Assembly (NCBI GenBank): GCA_965178635.1 | Contig: CBCXVT010000038.1 | Coordinates: 1 to 64,000 of the forward strand | Reading direction: 5' to 3' | Length of the DNA: 64,000 bases | Source: GCA-2733415 sp965178635 | GTDB lineage: Bacteria; Bacteroidota; Bacteroidia; Flavobacteriales; Flavobacteriaceae | In this document: positions 1 to 8,048 of the stretch, piece by piece | Position numbering within the stretch: position 1 is the stretch's first letter | How the letters are laid out: every line of letters begins with the position of its first letter | Program-made: the position numbers and the translations under genes | Notes under the pieces: model-generated | Databases searched by the model: none | Told to the model about the DNA's origin: nothing | The model's input: only the letters and a program-made list of their open reading frames with translations

Positions 1-1
1 A

Positions 2-253
2 AGCTATTACAATAATTTATTAAAAGATTTGGGCAATCAACTTGGAATACCTAACCTGACATCTCATAAATCTCGTCATTCTTTCACTTCCCTCTTGATT
101 AAAAAAAATCCAAATATAAATCTTTACGATTTATCAAAATCTTTAGGTCATACTCATATTAAAACTACCGAAACATACATACAACACTTCACAAATATTA
201 GAATAGATGAAATGGGTAAGGAGTTTACGGATAGTTTTGGAGGAATTATTTAG
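2..253 (+). CDS. Tyrosine recombinase/integrase, C-terminal fragment (5' end outside window)
   Basis: The reading frame is open from the first bases of the window, so this is the 3' end of a longer gene. The visible part matches the catalytic C-terminus of tyrosine recombinases: an HxxR box (H-K-S-R), then L-G-H, then the nucleophile tyrosine in T-E-T-Y about nine residues later. Such enzymes integrate and excise mobile elements by strand exchange through a phosphotyrosine. It sits at one side of a block of accessory genes whose other side interrupts comM near 14,505, so it is the best candidate for the integrase of that element. An internal TTG at 29 could be mistaken for a start, but the homology runs upstream of it. 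The class (phage-like, ICE or Xer-like) cannot be told from this fragment. Confidence 0.85.
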   Translation, partial: SYYNNLLKDLGNQLGIPNLTSHKSRHSFTSLLIKKNPNINLYDLSKSLGHTHIKTTETYIQHFTNIRIDEMGKEFTDSFGGII

Positions 254-448
254 TTAATATTAATTTTTAGAACTAAATAACTCCTTTAGTTATATAGATT
301 CCAACTTAGAGTCTTATTATCTTCTTTACTCCTACTCAGCACTCGTAGCATATATGTGGATAGTTTAATTCCATTTACATTTAAAAATAATTATTTTTTT
401 AGGTCCTTTTCTAAAAACTATGATACTTATAGTAAAAGAAGCACAACT

Positions 449-664
449 ATGGGAAACGATGAATTTATTTTCACATTTAAAATAGAAGATTATTACGATT
501 TGAACCAAATAATCAAATCAATTAAGCAGGTCCTTAAACTGAAAAAAGACGAGAAGTTTATGGCGAAACTATCCAATCAATATAAGGACGAGTATATAGA
601 AATTAAAAAGAGTAATTTATTAATAATGATTTCAAGAAAGTCATATGATGACTTACCATTCTAA
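449..664 (+). CDS. Hypothetical protein, small, mobile-element ORF
   Basis: This is a small ORF of about 71 residues if started at the ATG at 449. A GTG at 356 would give 102 residues, but the extra N-terminus is low-complexity and unconvincing. The protein is rich in lysine and hydrophobic residues, with no signal peptide or membrane segment. No domain was recognised. It is followed after 12 bp by another unknown ORF on the same strand, so the two are probably co-transcribed. Function unknown. Confidence 0.45.
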   Translation: MGNDEFIFTFKIEDYYDLNQIIKSIKQVLKLKKDEKFMAKLSNQYKDEYIEIKKSNLLIMISRKSYDDLPF

Positions 665-676
665 AAAAATAACAAG

Positions 677-1282
677 ATGACGAGAATAATGGAATTACTC
701 ACCAACGGGGAAATGGACGAAGCTAAAGAGTATTTTACGATATTTGACGTCCCAAATACACCAACCGAGGATGTAGATTTCCTATATCTCGTGATGGGGA
801 CCCAATCAAATATACTGATTGAAGAGGGTGTGACCTTTCCCACAACGTTAGACCAATTTAATGTGATAATCGAACCTAATGAATTCAACATCAACAACGG
901 AACCTATTCAATTGAGGGGATAATGAAGCAGATTGAAACCTTTAAATATAAATTAGATTACGGCAAACCATTCATAAAATGTCAAGTATCGTATGATGAG
1001 GGAAAGAATCTACCAACCCTAAAACTTCAGTTTTTTCTATTTAAAGATGCCCACGGAGAGTCTTTTATTAAATATGAGTCGCAACTCTATTATTACACAT
1101 TTCCCCATTATGCGACAACCTTATTTACCGCTGAAAGAGTAGAAGCAATGACAGAAAATGGGATTAATGCTGATTTCATAAGGCATATACCGAACATAAG
1201 TCTTTGCCCGATACATTTTGATGAACAAGGGAATCTTTCACCACTTATCGAGTTTGAGTTAAGCAAACGATTATGGACCTAA
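677..1282 (+). CDS. Hypothetical protein (201 aa)
   Basis: A 201-residue soluble protein with a mildly acidic N-terminal half and no signal peptide, membrane segment or recognised motif. It starts with ATG 12 bp after the preceding small ORF, which suggests one transcript. It lies in the cluster next to the integrase fragment, where cargo or regulatory genes of mobile elements are common. The even residue composition and good length favour a real gene. Function unknown. Confidence 0.6.
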   Translation: MTRIMELLTNGEMDEAKEYFTIFDVPNTPTEDVDFLYLVMGTQSNILIEEGVTFPTTLDQFNVIIEPNEFNINNGTYSIEGIMKQIETFKYKLDYGKPFIKCQVSYDEGKNLPTLKLQFFLFKDAHGESFIKYESQLYYYTFPHYATTLFTAERVEAMTENGINADFIRHIPNISLCPIHFDEQGNLSPLIEFELSKRLWT

Positions 1283-1380
1283 TTCTCTGGGATTCGTAGC
1301 AACTTGAATTGATAATAATGTGATGTAACCCCAATAATCAACGGAAAGGATTATCCCGTCTGTAAAACAAACACCTAAAA

Positions 1381-1830
1381 ATGATTAATAAAACTACTGA
1401 CAAGATTCGAGTGATGCTGGAGAATATGAAGAGAAAAGACGACCTGACATCGAACTATACAATTATATCCATTGAATATCAAACCGCCGATTTTTTGAAT
1501 AACAACACAAGTGTAAGTAAATGGTTCCAAAAACTAACGAACTCGAAATCTAAAACGGGGGGAGTGATGAATAGAGATTGGTTCAAAAAAATTCTAAATG
1601 GATTCTATAAATATGAATGCGATAACGAGGTGTTAAAACTATTGGTAGTATTCGAGAGCGGTTCAGAGCTTAATAGAATTGACTTAATTACACGGATTAG
1701 AAAAATTAAACCTCTTCCGAAATATTATGAGGTTAAAAGTGAAAATTATTTGATGATATCGGATTTTATTGAGGAAAGGTTTGCTAAAAAAACCGGTATA
1801 GAGGTCTTTGGTTCGATTAAGAGAAATTAA
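1381..1830 (+). CDS. Hypothetical protein (149 aa)
   Basis: A 149-residue, lysine-rich soluble protein beginning with ATG about 100 bp after the preceding ORF. It has no recognised domain, signal peptide or membrane helix. The basic composition would allow nucleic-acid binding, but no helix-turn-helix pattern stands out. A near-perfect 20-bp palindrome begins 15 bp after its stop. Function unknown. Confidence 0.55.
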   Translation: MINKTTDKIRVMLENMKRKDDLTSNYTIISIEYQTADFLNNNTSVSKWFQKLTNSKSKTGGVMNRDWFKKILNGFYKYECDNEVLKLLVVFESGSELNRIDLITRIRKIKPLPKYYEVKSENYLMISDFIEERFAKKTGIEVFGSIKRN

Positions 1831-1844
1831 TAATAAGTATGTTT

Positions 1845-1864
1845 AAATGTTCAAATGAACATTT
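1845..1864. promoter_or_regulatory. 20-bp palindrome, copy 1 (operator or partition-like site)
   Basis: The sequence AAATGTTCAAATGAACATTT is palindromic except for its two central bases. A second copy with a fully symmetric centre lies at 12394-12413. The shared core ATGTTCA-nn-TGAACAT has the size and symmetry of a dimeric repressor operator or a parS-like site. This copy lies between convergent genes, which fits a structural or partition role better than a promoter operator. The binding protein is unknown. Confidence 0.55.
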
Positions 1865-1894
1865 ATAAAAGGTCTCTCCATTTTAATCAAGTGT

Positions 1895-1913
1895 TTGTTA
1901 TCTGCGATAACAA
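1895..1913. repeat. Perfect 8-bp inverted repeat
   Basis: TTGTTATC and GATAACAA are exact reverse complements separated by TGC. The repeat is in the non-coding stretch between the 149-aa ORF and the leftward repeat-bearing secreted protein. No poly-T run follows, so it is not a clear intrinsic terminator. It could be a protein-binding or recombination site. Confidence 0.35.
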
Positions 1914-2054
1914 CGAATCCTGTTTCTTGAGTGGTTTTTGGTGCATAATTTTACAAATCATCAATACTATTTTTTTTACATTGGGTGGGTCAGTCCTTTA
2001 GTTTTGTGGATAGCCTTTATTCAAGACGGGTGAGAATTACCGTCAACGGTTTGG

Positions 2055-2089
2055 CTATGCGCAGTGTCCCGAAGGGCATTGCGTATAGG
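2055..2089. repeat. Imperfect GC-rich hairpin downstream of the secreted protein (attC-like or terminator)
   Basis: CTATGCGCAGTG and CATTGCGTATAG pair with a few G-T wobbles around a CCC-GAA-GGG tip. Weak outer pairing of an AAC near 2045 with a GTT near 2094 extends the structure. It lies just beyond the stop of the leftward gene at 2104. The shape resembles an integron attC site, but the terminal core boxes do not match the RYYYAAC/GTTRRRY consensus. It may simply act as a terminator. Confidence 0.3.
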
Positions 2090-2103
2090 TTTTGTTAGCT
2101 GCT

Positions 2104-2844
2104 TTATTTTATTCTTATAACTTCAATGGTCTCATCAACATCTTCTACTTTCATAATGTACCCGTTTGTTGATTCATAAATTTCGACTTCTGGCATATAA
2201 GCATAATGATATGTGTAATCATAAGAAGCTTGTTGCCATATTTGACCATTCATCAGTTTAAAAATTGTTTCGCCTTCCCATCCTTCAAACTCACCGTCTA
2301 TTTGACTTTTAATTACTGGTTCAACAAATTCTGTGCTATTGTTATAGGTGTCATATTGACTATTTGGGGCTTTGTAAATAGGAACATCTTCTAATCTATC
2401 ATCTTCATCAAGGTGTAGATTAATTATTGGTAATAAAGCACAAACCAAAATTTCAGTAGATAGCATGTCTATATCGCTGTAAACTAAGTAGTCAACAGTT
2501 CCTGACTTTCTGATTTCAATACCTATATCTTCTGAATAAACATTGTCAGAAGCCTCAATATCTATATCTGCATAGCTTGATTTAATATTGACTTCAAAGT
2601 CAGCCGAATAACTGTCTGAAATTATGACATCCGCCTTACTTTTAGAATTTGTGAAACCAATTGTAAAGTCCTCAGAATAGACATTATAACTAATTTCCAC
2701 CCCCAAATCTTCTGAATAAACATTGTCTGAAATTTTTACATCTAAATCAGCATAAGACTTTCCTTCAGTTACTTTTGCAGTATACTGAGCAAATAATGGC
2801 GATACCATTCCTAAGAATATTATTAAGGTCAGAATTTTTTTCAT
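2104..2844 (-). CDS. Secreted repeat-containing protein with a C-terminal GEFEGWEGET-type domain
   Basis: A 246-residue protein with a Sec signal peptide at residues 1-20 (lysines, hydrophobic core, A-Q at the end). Residues 30-112 hold an irregular repeat: N-V-Y-S-E-D occurs at 41, 54 and 101, and Y-A-D-L/I-D at 31 and 91, alternating with short hydrophobic strands. This suggests a beta-rich exported repeat. The last 65 residues form a separate compact domain with G-E-F-E-G-W-E-G-E-T, N-G-Q-I-W-Q-Q and a Y-x-Y-x-Y-A-Y-M-P-E-V run, a small SH3-like domain often seen in bacterial genes of cassette-like setting. It is alone on its strand. A GC-rich hairpin follows it and a 400-bp non-coding stretch precedes it. 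Function unknown. Confidence 0.7.
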   Translation of the reverse strand: MKKILTLIIFLGMVSPLFAQYTAKVTEGKSYADLDVKISDNVYSEDLGVEISYNVYSEDFTIGFTNSKSKADVIISDSYSADFEVNIKSSYADIDIEASDNVYSEDIGIEIRKSGTVDYLVYSDIDMLSTEILVCALLPIINLHLDEDDRLEDVPIYKAPNSQYDTYNNSTEFVEPVIKSQIDGEFEGWEGETIFKLMNGQIWQQASYDYTYHYAYMPEVEIYESTNGYIMKVEDVDETIEVIRIK

Positions 2845-3246
2845 ATTGAAGCTAACTATGAGATATACGTATTACTTATATACACACTATAGCAAGCAAG
2901 ATAAACATTTTTTGTATTCTTAAAAGATTTGTTTGCCACGTAAGTATAATTTTCTTTTGGTATATATCACTAATTATAGTGGAATATCCTAATATTAATT
3001 TCTATTTCCAAAAGTTGATATAAATAACCAAAGGAAGTAAGTGGTTTACATACCGTTGTAATGTCATCATATTTGATTGTGCTAGTTTATGTAAATCATC
3101 TTAGCTATGATAAAAACCATTGATGATTGCGCTATAAATAATCAAGAATAAAAGGAACGCACAATTTAGCATTTACTTAGCACTGAAACTTAGGCATAGC
3201 GGCACTTCTGCGGTAAATTAGCTCTCACATTAAAAGGAAATCAAAA
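2845..3246. other. Non-coding interval between divergent genes
   Basis: About 400 bp separate the leftward secreted protein from the rightward serine recombinase, and no plausible ORF was found. It contains a short inverted repeat (CACTA-atta-TAGTG near 2968) and a block around 3040-3062 reading TTTACATACCGTTGTAATG, which resembles tails I associate with Bacteroidota gene-cassette boundaries. Promoters for both flanking genes must lie here. It could also hold the recombinase's own target site. None of these is certain. Confidence 0.35.
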
Positions 3247-3867
3247 ATGAGGATAAAGTATTTGAGAGTTAGTACGATTCATCAAACGGGTAATCGATTC
3301 GAAGTGGATAAAGAAAATTATGATTTAGTATTGTTCGACAAAATCTCTGGAACAGTTCCATTTAGAGAAAGACCCGAAGCAAAAAAACTAATTGAAATAA
3401 TTGAGAGTGGTGAAAAAGTTACTTTAATAGTAGATGAACTTTCGAGATTAGGTCGTACAACTTCAGATACTATTCAAATGATGGATTACTTTAATAGAAA
3501 AGAGGTTACCGTTATTGTAAAGAATTTGGGTTTACAATCAAGAACCAATGGAAAGAAAAATCCAATTTGGTCGCTCATCATCGCAACTGTTTCTTCACTA
3601 AATCAATTAGAGCTTGAATTTATAAAAGAGAGGACTATGGCCGGAAGACAGATATATGTAGCCAGGGGCGGAGTACTTGGGCGTAAAAAGGGGACAACAG
3701 AATCTAAAAGGCAATTCATTGAGAAACCAAAATCTAAGAAAATATTAGAGTTTATTAAAAAAGAATGGACACTAAGACAAATATCTAAACAGTTAGATGT
3801 TTCTACCAAGACTGTTCAAAAAGTAAAAAGAATCGGTTCCGAACTAAATCTATTGACTAATGAATAA
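3247..3867 (+). CDS. Small serine recombinase (resolvase/invertase family)
   Basis: A 206-residue protein with the order typical of small serine recombinases. The nucleophile motif is Y-L-R-V-S at residues 5-9 (Ser9). The arginine-bearing D-E-L-S-R-L-G-R motif at 63-70 follows, then the long E helix around 115-135 with an E-R-T motif, and a C-terminal helix-turn-helix at roughly 170-200 (R-Q-I-S-K-Q-L, then S-T-K-T-V-Q-K). The enzyme makes staggered cuts through a 5' phosphoserine to invert, resolve or transpose DNA. It begins with ATG and overlaps the next ORF by 8 bp. No inverted site pair was recognised, so resolvase, invertase and transposase roles remain open. Confidence 0.9.
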   Translation: MRIKYLRVSTIHQTGNRFEVDKENYDLVLFDKISGTVPFRERPEAKKLIEIIESGEKVTLIVDELSRLGRTTSDTIQMMDYFNRKEVTVIVKNLGLQSRTNGKKNPIWSLIIATVSSLNQLELEFIKERTMAGRQIYVARGGVLGRKKGTTESKRQFIEKPKSKKILEFIKKEWTLRQISKQLDVSTKTVQKVKRIGSELNLLTNE

Positions 3868-4174
3868 TACTGATTATCACTTTGAAATTGCTAATACAGT
3901 CCTAAATACTTTTGTTAAAAAGAAATATGGTAAAGGGTTCAAACTAAGATTAAGTCGGCTATCTATTGATGATAGCCGAGTGTATTCATTAAATGAACGA
4001 AATTATTACTTCAATAAAATTTACTTAATTATTCCTGAATTAATAACTCAGGCTAAAATTAAAGAGGTTGAAGCATTTATACTAAAATCCTATAACGACT
4101 TTATGAAATGTTATGATTGCTCACATTACATCAGGTTAAAAAGGATTCAACTTATTATTGCTATTAATAAATAA
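3860..4174 (+). CDS. Hypothetical protein translationally coupled to the serine recombinase
   Basis: A 104-residue basic protein whose ATG overlaps the end of the serine recombinase gene by 8 bp, indicating translational coupling. It is rich in lysine, arginine and aromatic residues and has a C-x-x-C pair near residues 92-95 (C-Y-D-C). There is no signal peptide or clear membrane segment, and no family was recognised. The tight coupling suggests an accessory to the recombinase, such as a directionality or DNA-binding factor, but this is inference. Confidence 0.55.
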   Translation: MNNTDYHFEIANTVLNTFVKKKYGKGFKLRLSRLSIDDSRVYSLNERNYYFNKIYLIIPELITQAKIKEVEAFILKSYNDFMKCYDCSHYIRLKRIQLIIAINK

Positions 4175-4195
4175 CCTCATAATATTCCAATCAGG

Positions 4196-4211
4196 CCCCC
4201 TCCTTGAGTCA
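4196..4211. repeat. 16-bp direct repeat, copy 1
   Basis: CCCCCTCCTTGAGTCA recurs exactly at 5356-5371 in the same orientation. The two copies bracket the leftward ART-like gene. The motif is strikingly GC-rich against the AT-rich surroundings. It may mark the ends of a small inserted segment or be a shared regulatory or recombination site. Confidence 0.6.
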
Positions 4212-4367
4212 TACCCCACAGCGGGACGGAATTTACAGAATATTTATCAGTGTTAGATAAAAACCGTAGATTTATATGTCTATCAAAAGTTCTTCTAAAC
4301 AACATAAGTATAAAAAACCGTAAAACATTTTAGACTTAAAAAAAAGAAATCTGAAACACTAAGAAAT

Positions 4368-5087
4368 TTAGTTTGGAGGCAAGAGTATAATCTCTTTTTC
4401 TTTCCGACTGTTTGTTAATGCAAAAACATCATCTTTTCTTACCACTTTCTCTATTACTTTTCCTTTTCCTCCATACCTCTCAGAAAACCAAATAGCAATA
4501 TCTTTGTCTAATGTATACGAATACCCATCTTCCCAATGACTATAACCTCTATAAACAATAAAACTATCATCTAGGGAGTTTAAAGTATTTAAGTCATCAT
4601 CAGTCATAAAATAATGTGAGTTTGTTTTATCTTTCATTAAGTCTTTCCATAACTCTTTATTTTGGAATATATTTTCACTATCCGTCCATAATGAAGATAA
4701 TATTTTCCAATATTGTTTTGATAATTTCTCAATTCTATTTTGACTCAGTAGTTTTACAAAAAACCATATTCTAAAAGGTCTTTCAATTACATAAAGATAA
4801 CTTTCATATTCACCGCTTTGTTCAAAATCCTTTAGGAGTTGTTTCTTGTTGATTAGTTGTTTGTTATAAAATGAATTCGGCAATAATCCTAATTCTCCTA
4901 TGACAAGTGGGTGTTCAATTTTTATTTTCTTCCTTCCTTGGATATAAGTGGTAATGACAGCATCTTTTAATTCTTTTGATAATTCTTCATTATTTATTAG
5001 AACCTCCTTAACTTGAATGTTGCCATATTTTAATAATTCTTCATGCAAAGACTGTTTCTTCAATATTTTATTACTTTGTATTTCCAT
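4368..5087 (-). CDS. Putative ADP-ribosyltransferase-fold protein
   Basis: A 239-residue soluble protein. Its C-terminal 65 residues show the R-S-E arrangement of arginine-type ADP-ribosyltransferases: V-Y-R-G with Arg180, then G-Y-S-Y-T (189-192) followed by an alanine/aromatic helix (I-A-I-W-F), and finally K-E-K-E-I-I-L-L with glutamates near 230-232. Similar short ART-like domains occur in phage and mobile-element proteins. Members of this fold move ADP-ribose from NAD+ to proteins or nucleic acids and act as toxins or phage host-takeover factors. The N-terminal 110 residues were not recognised. It stands alone on the minus strand between two copies of a 16-bp direct repeat and near a type III restriction system. 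A defence or toxin role is inferred. The E-x-E pair is present, but activity cannot be read from sequence. Confidence 0.6.
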   Translation of the reverse strand: MEIQSNKILKKQSLHEELLKYGNIQVKEVLINNEELSKELKDAVITTYIQGRKKIKIEHPLVIGELGLLPNSFYNKQLINKKQLLKDFEQSGEYESYLYVIERPFRIWFFVKLLSQNRIEKLSKQYWKILSSLWTDSENIFQNKELWKDLMKDKTNSHYFMTDDDLNTLNSLDDSFIVYRGYSHWEDGYSYTLDKDIAIWFSERYGGKGKVIEKVVRKDDVFALTNSRKEKEIILLPPN

Positions 5088-5507
5088 AATTGATTTTTTT
5101 GTTTAGAAAATGATAACTTAAAAAAAAGTCAAAGTCAAATTAGATATAGAACTTTTAACAATTGAGTTATTAATTCACATAGAATTAACCTAAAAAAAGG
5201 AGAAAGATTCAAAAAAATATTTTAACAGTAAGTATTATCAATACGTGATTTCAAAAACTATAAACTAATTTAAAGACATAATTAAATTGATACAACATCT
5301 TTACAATGTAATGAGGTTTAACAGGGGTATTGGAAAGCCATCTTTTTATTTCATCCCCCCTCCTTGAGTCACCCCCTCCCTCCGTCCGTATCCCTCGTTA
5401 TTTTACTCTTAAATAGGTTATTTATTGGGGGATAATCCTTTTTGTCACACGTAACCCTAAAAATCAAAATAAAAATTTTCAAGAAAATTTCACTTAAATG
5501 AACGATT
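5088..5507. other. Non-coding interval with GC-rich pyrimidine tract
   Basis: About 420 bp without a convincing ORF, upstream of the leftward ART-like gene. Most is very AT-rich, but 5352-5395 is a dense C/T tract that includes the second copy of the 16-bp direct repeat. The promoter of the ART-like gene should lie in the first 150 bp. No terminator or RNA was recognised. Confidence 0.4.
5356..5371. repeat. 16-bp direct repeat, copy 2
   Basis: Exact copy of the repeat at 4196-4211, in the same orientation, about 1.16 kb away. Here it continues into a longer C-rich run (CCCCCTCCCTCCGTCCG). The pair flanks the ART-like gene. Confidence 0.6.
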
Positions 5508-5876
5508 TTAACCTAATATTTTTAATGCTAACTCCATTGTTTTATCCTCGGTATTTGCCAGTTTCGAAAAATGGTCAGGTTTAATTCCAATTTCTTGCAA
5601 CACTAATTTTCCTTTCCTTAATATTTGTCTTTTAGCTCGTTCATTAACTTTTTTCTTCTCTTCCTCATAGTCACCAAACCAATTACGACGATAATTACTC
5701 CCATTTTCTCCCCAACACTTATTCCAAGAAGTAATGTGGTGATGTCGATAATGTGTCACCATATGTGCGATATAATTTACTTCAGGGTGACTCTTGAACC
5801 TCTTCTCTAAATAATTTGATTCATTCACAACTTCGCCACAAATAGGACAGATTTTCTTTTTTAAAATTTCATTCAT
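5508..5876 (-). CDS. Small zinc-finger-like protein
   Basis: A 122-residue basic protein with C-P-I-C-G at residues 10-14 and a histidine-rich segment near 37-47 (H-x4-H-Y-R-H-H-H). Together these could bind zinc in a C2H2-like site. The C-terminal half is helical and lysine-rich. There is no signal peptide. Upstream, the type III methylase gene diverges, so the 5877-6029 gap must hold promoters for both. The family was not recognised. Nucleic-acid binding or control of the neighbouring restriction genes would fit but is speculative. Confidence 0.6.
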   Translation of the reverse strand: MNEILKKKICPICGEVVNESNYLEKRFKSHPEVNYIAHMVTHYRHHHITSWNKCWGENGSNYRRNWFGDYEEEKKKVNERAKRQILRKGKLVLQEIGIKPDHFSKLANTEDKTMELALKILG

Positions 5877-6029
5877 TTTATTCTTAATTAATATTCAACA
5901 TTCAAACTTTTAAAATGATAGGTAAAAAAGAAATAAGAGTCAAATCCGAAATTATTCATTGATATAAATTCTTATATTGCAAGAGAAAATAATTTCAGAT
6001 TTTTTGAATTTCTCCTATAAATAATACGA

Positions 6030-8042
6030 ATGCAAAACTTACAAACCGATTTAATAGAACTACTAAAACACGAAGATAATTTAGTAGTAGATAACCAACT
6101 AAATAAAAACAAAATCATAGAAGCAGCTTTAAAGGTAGAACCCTTTTTAATAAGCCTATTAATTAAAAACGACACCTTTAAAAAACATTTCTTTCAAGAA
6201 GTAGAAAATGTATTGGTTTTCGATAAAATAAAGTTTCAACGTTTTGTAAATAATAAGTCTTTTTTACCGGATAGCTATACAGCATTTAAAAACAAAATTG
6301 GTTTAGCAATAAATGATGATACAACAGATAATTTTATTAAAACCAAAAACGATGTCGTGTTAGTATGGCCTCATAAAGATTGTGTTTTAGAAGGAGGGCA
6401 AACCAAAGAAGACCAAAAAAGAAACGAGATATTTTGGAATGAAACTTTAGCACCAGATAGTGTTGATAGATTATTAGATGCAAAGGCGTTTACTAATTTC
6501 AAAAAATATGATAAAGATGGTGAACATACAGTAACCGACTTTAAAGGAGATGAGAATCTTATTTTAAAAGGAAATAACCTATTGGTACTTTCTTCTTTGC
6601 TAAAAACACATAGAAGTAAAATAAAATTAATATACATTGACCCGCCTTATAATACAGGTTCTGATAGTTTTGGTTATAATGATTCATTTAACCATTCCAC
6701 TTGGTTAACGTTTATGAAAAACCGTTTAGTTATAGCTAAACAATTATTATCAAAAGATGGTTTTATTTTTGTTAATATTGATGATAATCAAGAGGGTTAT
6801 TTATCTGTTTTAATGGATGAAATATTTGGAAAGTCAAATAGGTATGATAAAATATCTGTGAAAACAAGTTCTTCACAGGGTGGTTTTGGTGATGTTAATC
6901 CAGGCTATATCTCAAATACTGAAAATATTATTATTTATAGTAAAGATAAAAACAGCTCTAAATTCGTTGAAGAAAATCTATACGTTCAAAAGGATTATGA
7001 TGAAAATTATACACAAATCATTATTAATTCTGAAGAACCTATTGATAAATGGTCATTTGAAAACCTTAATAATGTTGTTTACAGGCAAGAGAGTATAAAA
7101 GAGCCATACAACAATCAAACTTGGAGAAAGTTGAAAGAATTATGGGGTGAAAATTGGAAAGAAAAAAGATATTCACTAAAATCTAATTTAGCTTTAAAAT
7201 ATAAAGATTCTGTTTTTAGAACATTTAACCCAAATAAACCAGCTAAATATCTAAAAGAAGCTTTAGATATTTCTAAAAAAAATAAAAATAAAATTATTAA
7301 GGCAGTAGGTAGTAATGAGGATGTAAAGTTATGTCTTAACGGAGAAGTAATAGCGTTTTATTCTAATATATTTAAAACTATAGATAATGATTTTATACCC
7401 GCTACTAGACTATCTACGTTCTGGGGTGATATTCCTTGGGAAGGTATAGCTAATGAAGGTGGTGTCAAATTAAATAATGGTAAAAAACCTGAAAAATTAA
7501 TTAGAAGAATAATTGAATCAGTTACAAATGAAAATGATATTATACTAGATTTTCATTTAGGAAGTGGTACTACAGCTGCAGTTGCCCATAAACTGAAACG
7601 TAAGTATATAGGTGTTGAGCAAATACAAACTCAAATAAGTTTATCATTGTCTAGACTAAAAAACGTTATGGATGGTGATTCAACAGGTGTTTCTAAAATA
7701 GTTAATTGGCAAGGTGGTGGCTCGTTTGTATATGCCGAATTAATGGAATACAACCAATACTTTATTAATAAAATTCAAGACGCTAAAACAAAAGATGATA
7801 TTTTAAAGGTATGGGAAGAAATGCAAGACAAAGCGTTTATTTCTTATCAATTCGATAAAGATATGTTCAATAAGCGTTTAGAGGCTTTTAAAACAGCTTC
7901 TTTAGGTACTATGCAACATTATTTAATAGAGATATTAGATAAAAACCAACTCTATGTAAACTTTAGCGAAATAGAGGATAAAGCATTTAAGGTTAGCGAA
8001 GAAGATAAAGCGTTAAATTATTCATTTTATAACAAAAAATAA
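6030..8042 (+). CDS. mod: Type III restriction-modification system, DNA methyltransferase subunit (Mod)
   Basis: A 670-residue adenine-specific DNA methyltransferase of the beta class. The catalytic D-P-P-Y-N-T-G motif is at 204-210 and the S-adenosylmethionine-binding motif D-F-H-L-G-S-G-T-T at 507-515, after a variable region of about 280 residues that should hold the target-recognition domain. This order and the length are typical of type III Mod subunits, which recognise the DNA site and methylate one strand. The histidine in D-F-H-L is unusual, since most homologues have alanine-glycine-serine type residues there, but the glycines are intact. Res starts 6 bp after the stop, so the two form an operon. 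No simple-sequence repeat that would suggest phase variation was seen. Start: ATG at 6030. Confidence 0.93.
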   Translation: MQNLQTDLIELLKHEDNLVVDNQLNKNKIIEAALKVEPFLISLLIKNDTFKKHFFQEVENVLVFDKIKFQRFVNNKSFLPDSYTAFKNKIGLAINDDTTDNFIKTKNDVVLVWPHKDCVLEGGQTKEDQKRNEIFWNETLAPDSVDRLLDAKAFTNFKKYDKDGEHTVTDFKGDENLILKGNNLLVLSSLLKTHRSKIKLIYIDPPYNTGSDSFGYNDSFNHSTWLTFMKNRLVIAKQLLSKDGFIFVNIDDNQEGYLSVLMDEIFGKSNRYDKISVKTSSSQGGFGDVNPGYISNTENIIIYSKDKNSSKFVEENLYVQKDYDENYTQIIINSEEPIDKWSFENLNNVVYRQESIKEPYNNQTWRKLKELWGENWKEKRYSLKSNLALKYKDSVFRTFNPNKPAKYLKEALDISKKNKNKIIKAVGSNEDVKLCLNGEVIAFYSNIFKTIDNDFIPATRLSTFWGDIPWEGIANEGGVKLNNGKKPEKLIRRIIESVTNENDIILDFHLGSGTTAAVAHKLKRKYIGVEQIQTQISLSLSRLKNVMDGDSTGVSKIVNWQGGGSFVYAELMEYNQYFINKIQDAKTKDDILKVWEEMQDKAFISYQFDKDMFNKRLEAFKTASLGTMQHYLIEILDKNQLYVNFSEIEDKAFKVSEEDKALNYSFYNKK

Positions 8043-8048
8043 TAGTTT

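Noticed and set aside
356..448. GTG start extending the first unknown ORF by 31 residues
   Set aside because: The added residues are low-complexity; the ATG at 449 gives a more normal N-terminus.
2055..2089. Confirmed integron attC site
   Set aside because: The end boxes deviate from RYYYAAC/GTTRRRY and no integron integrase is in the window; kept only as attC-like.
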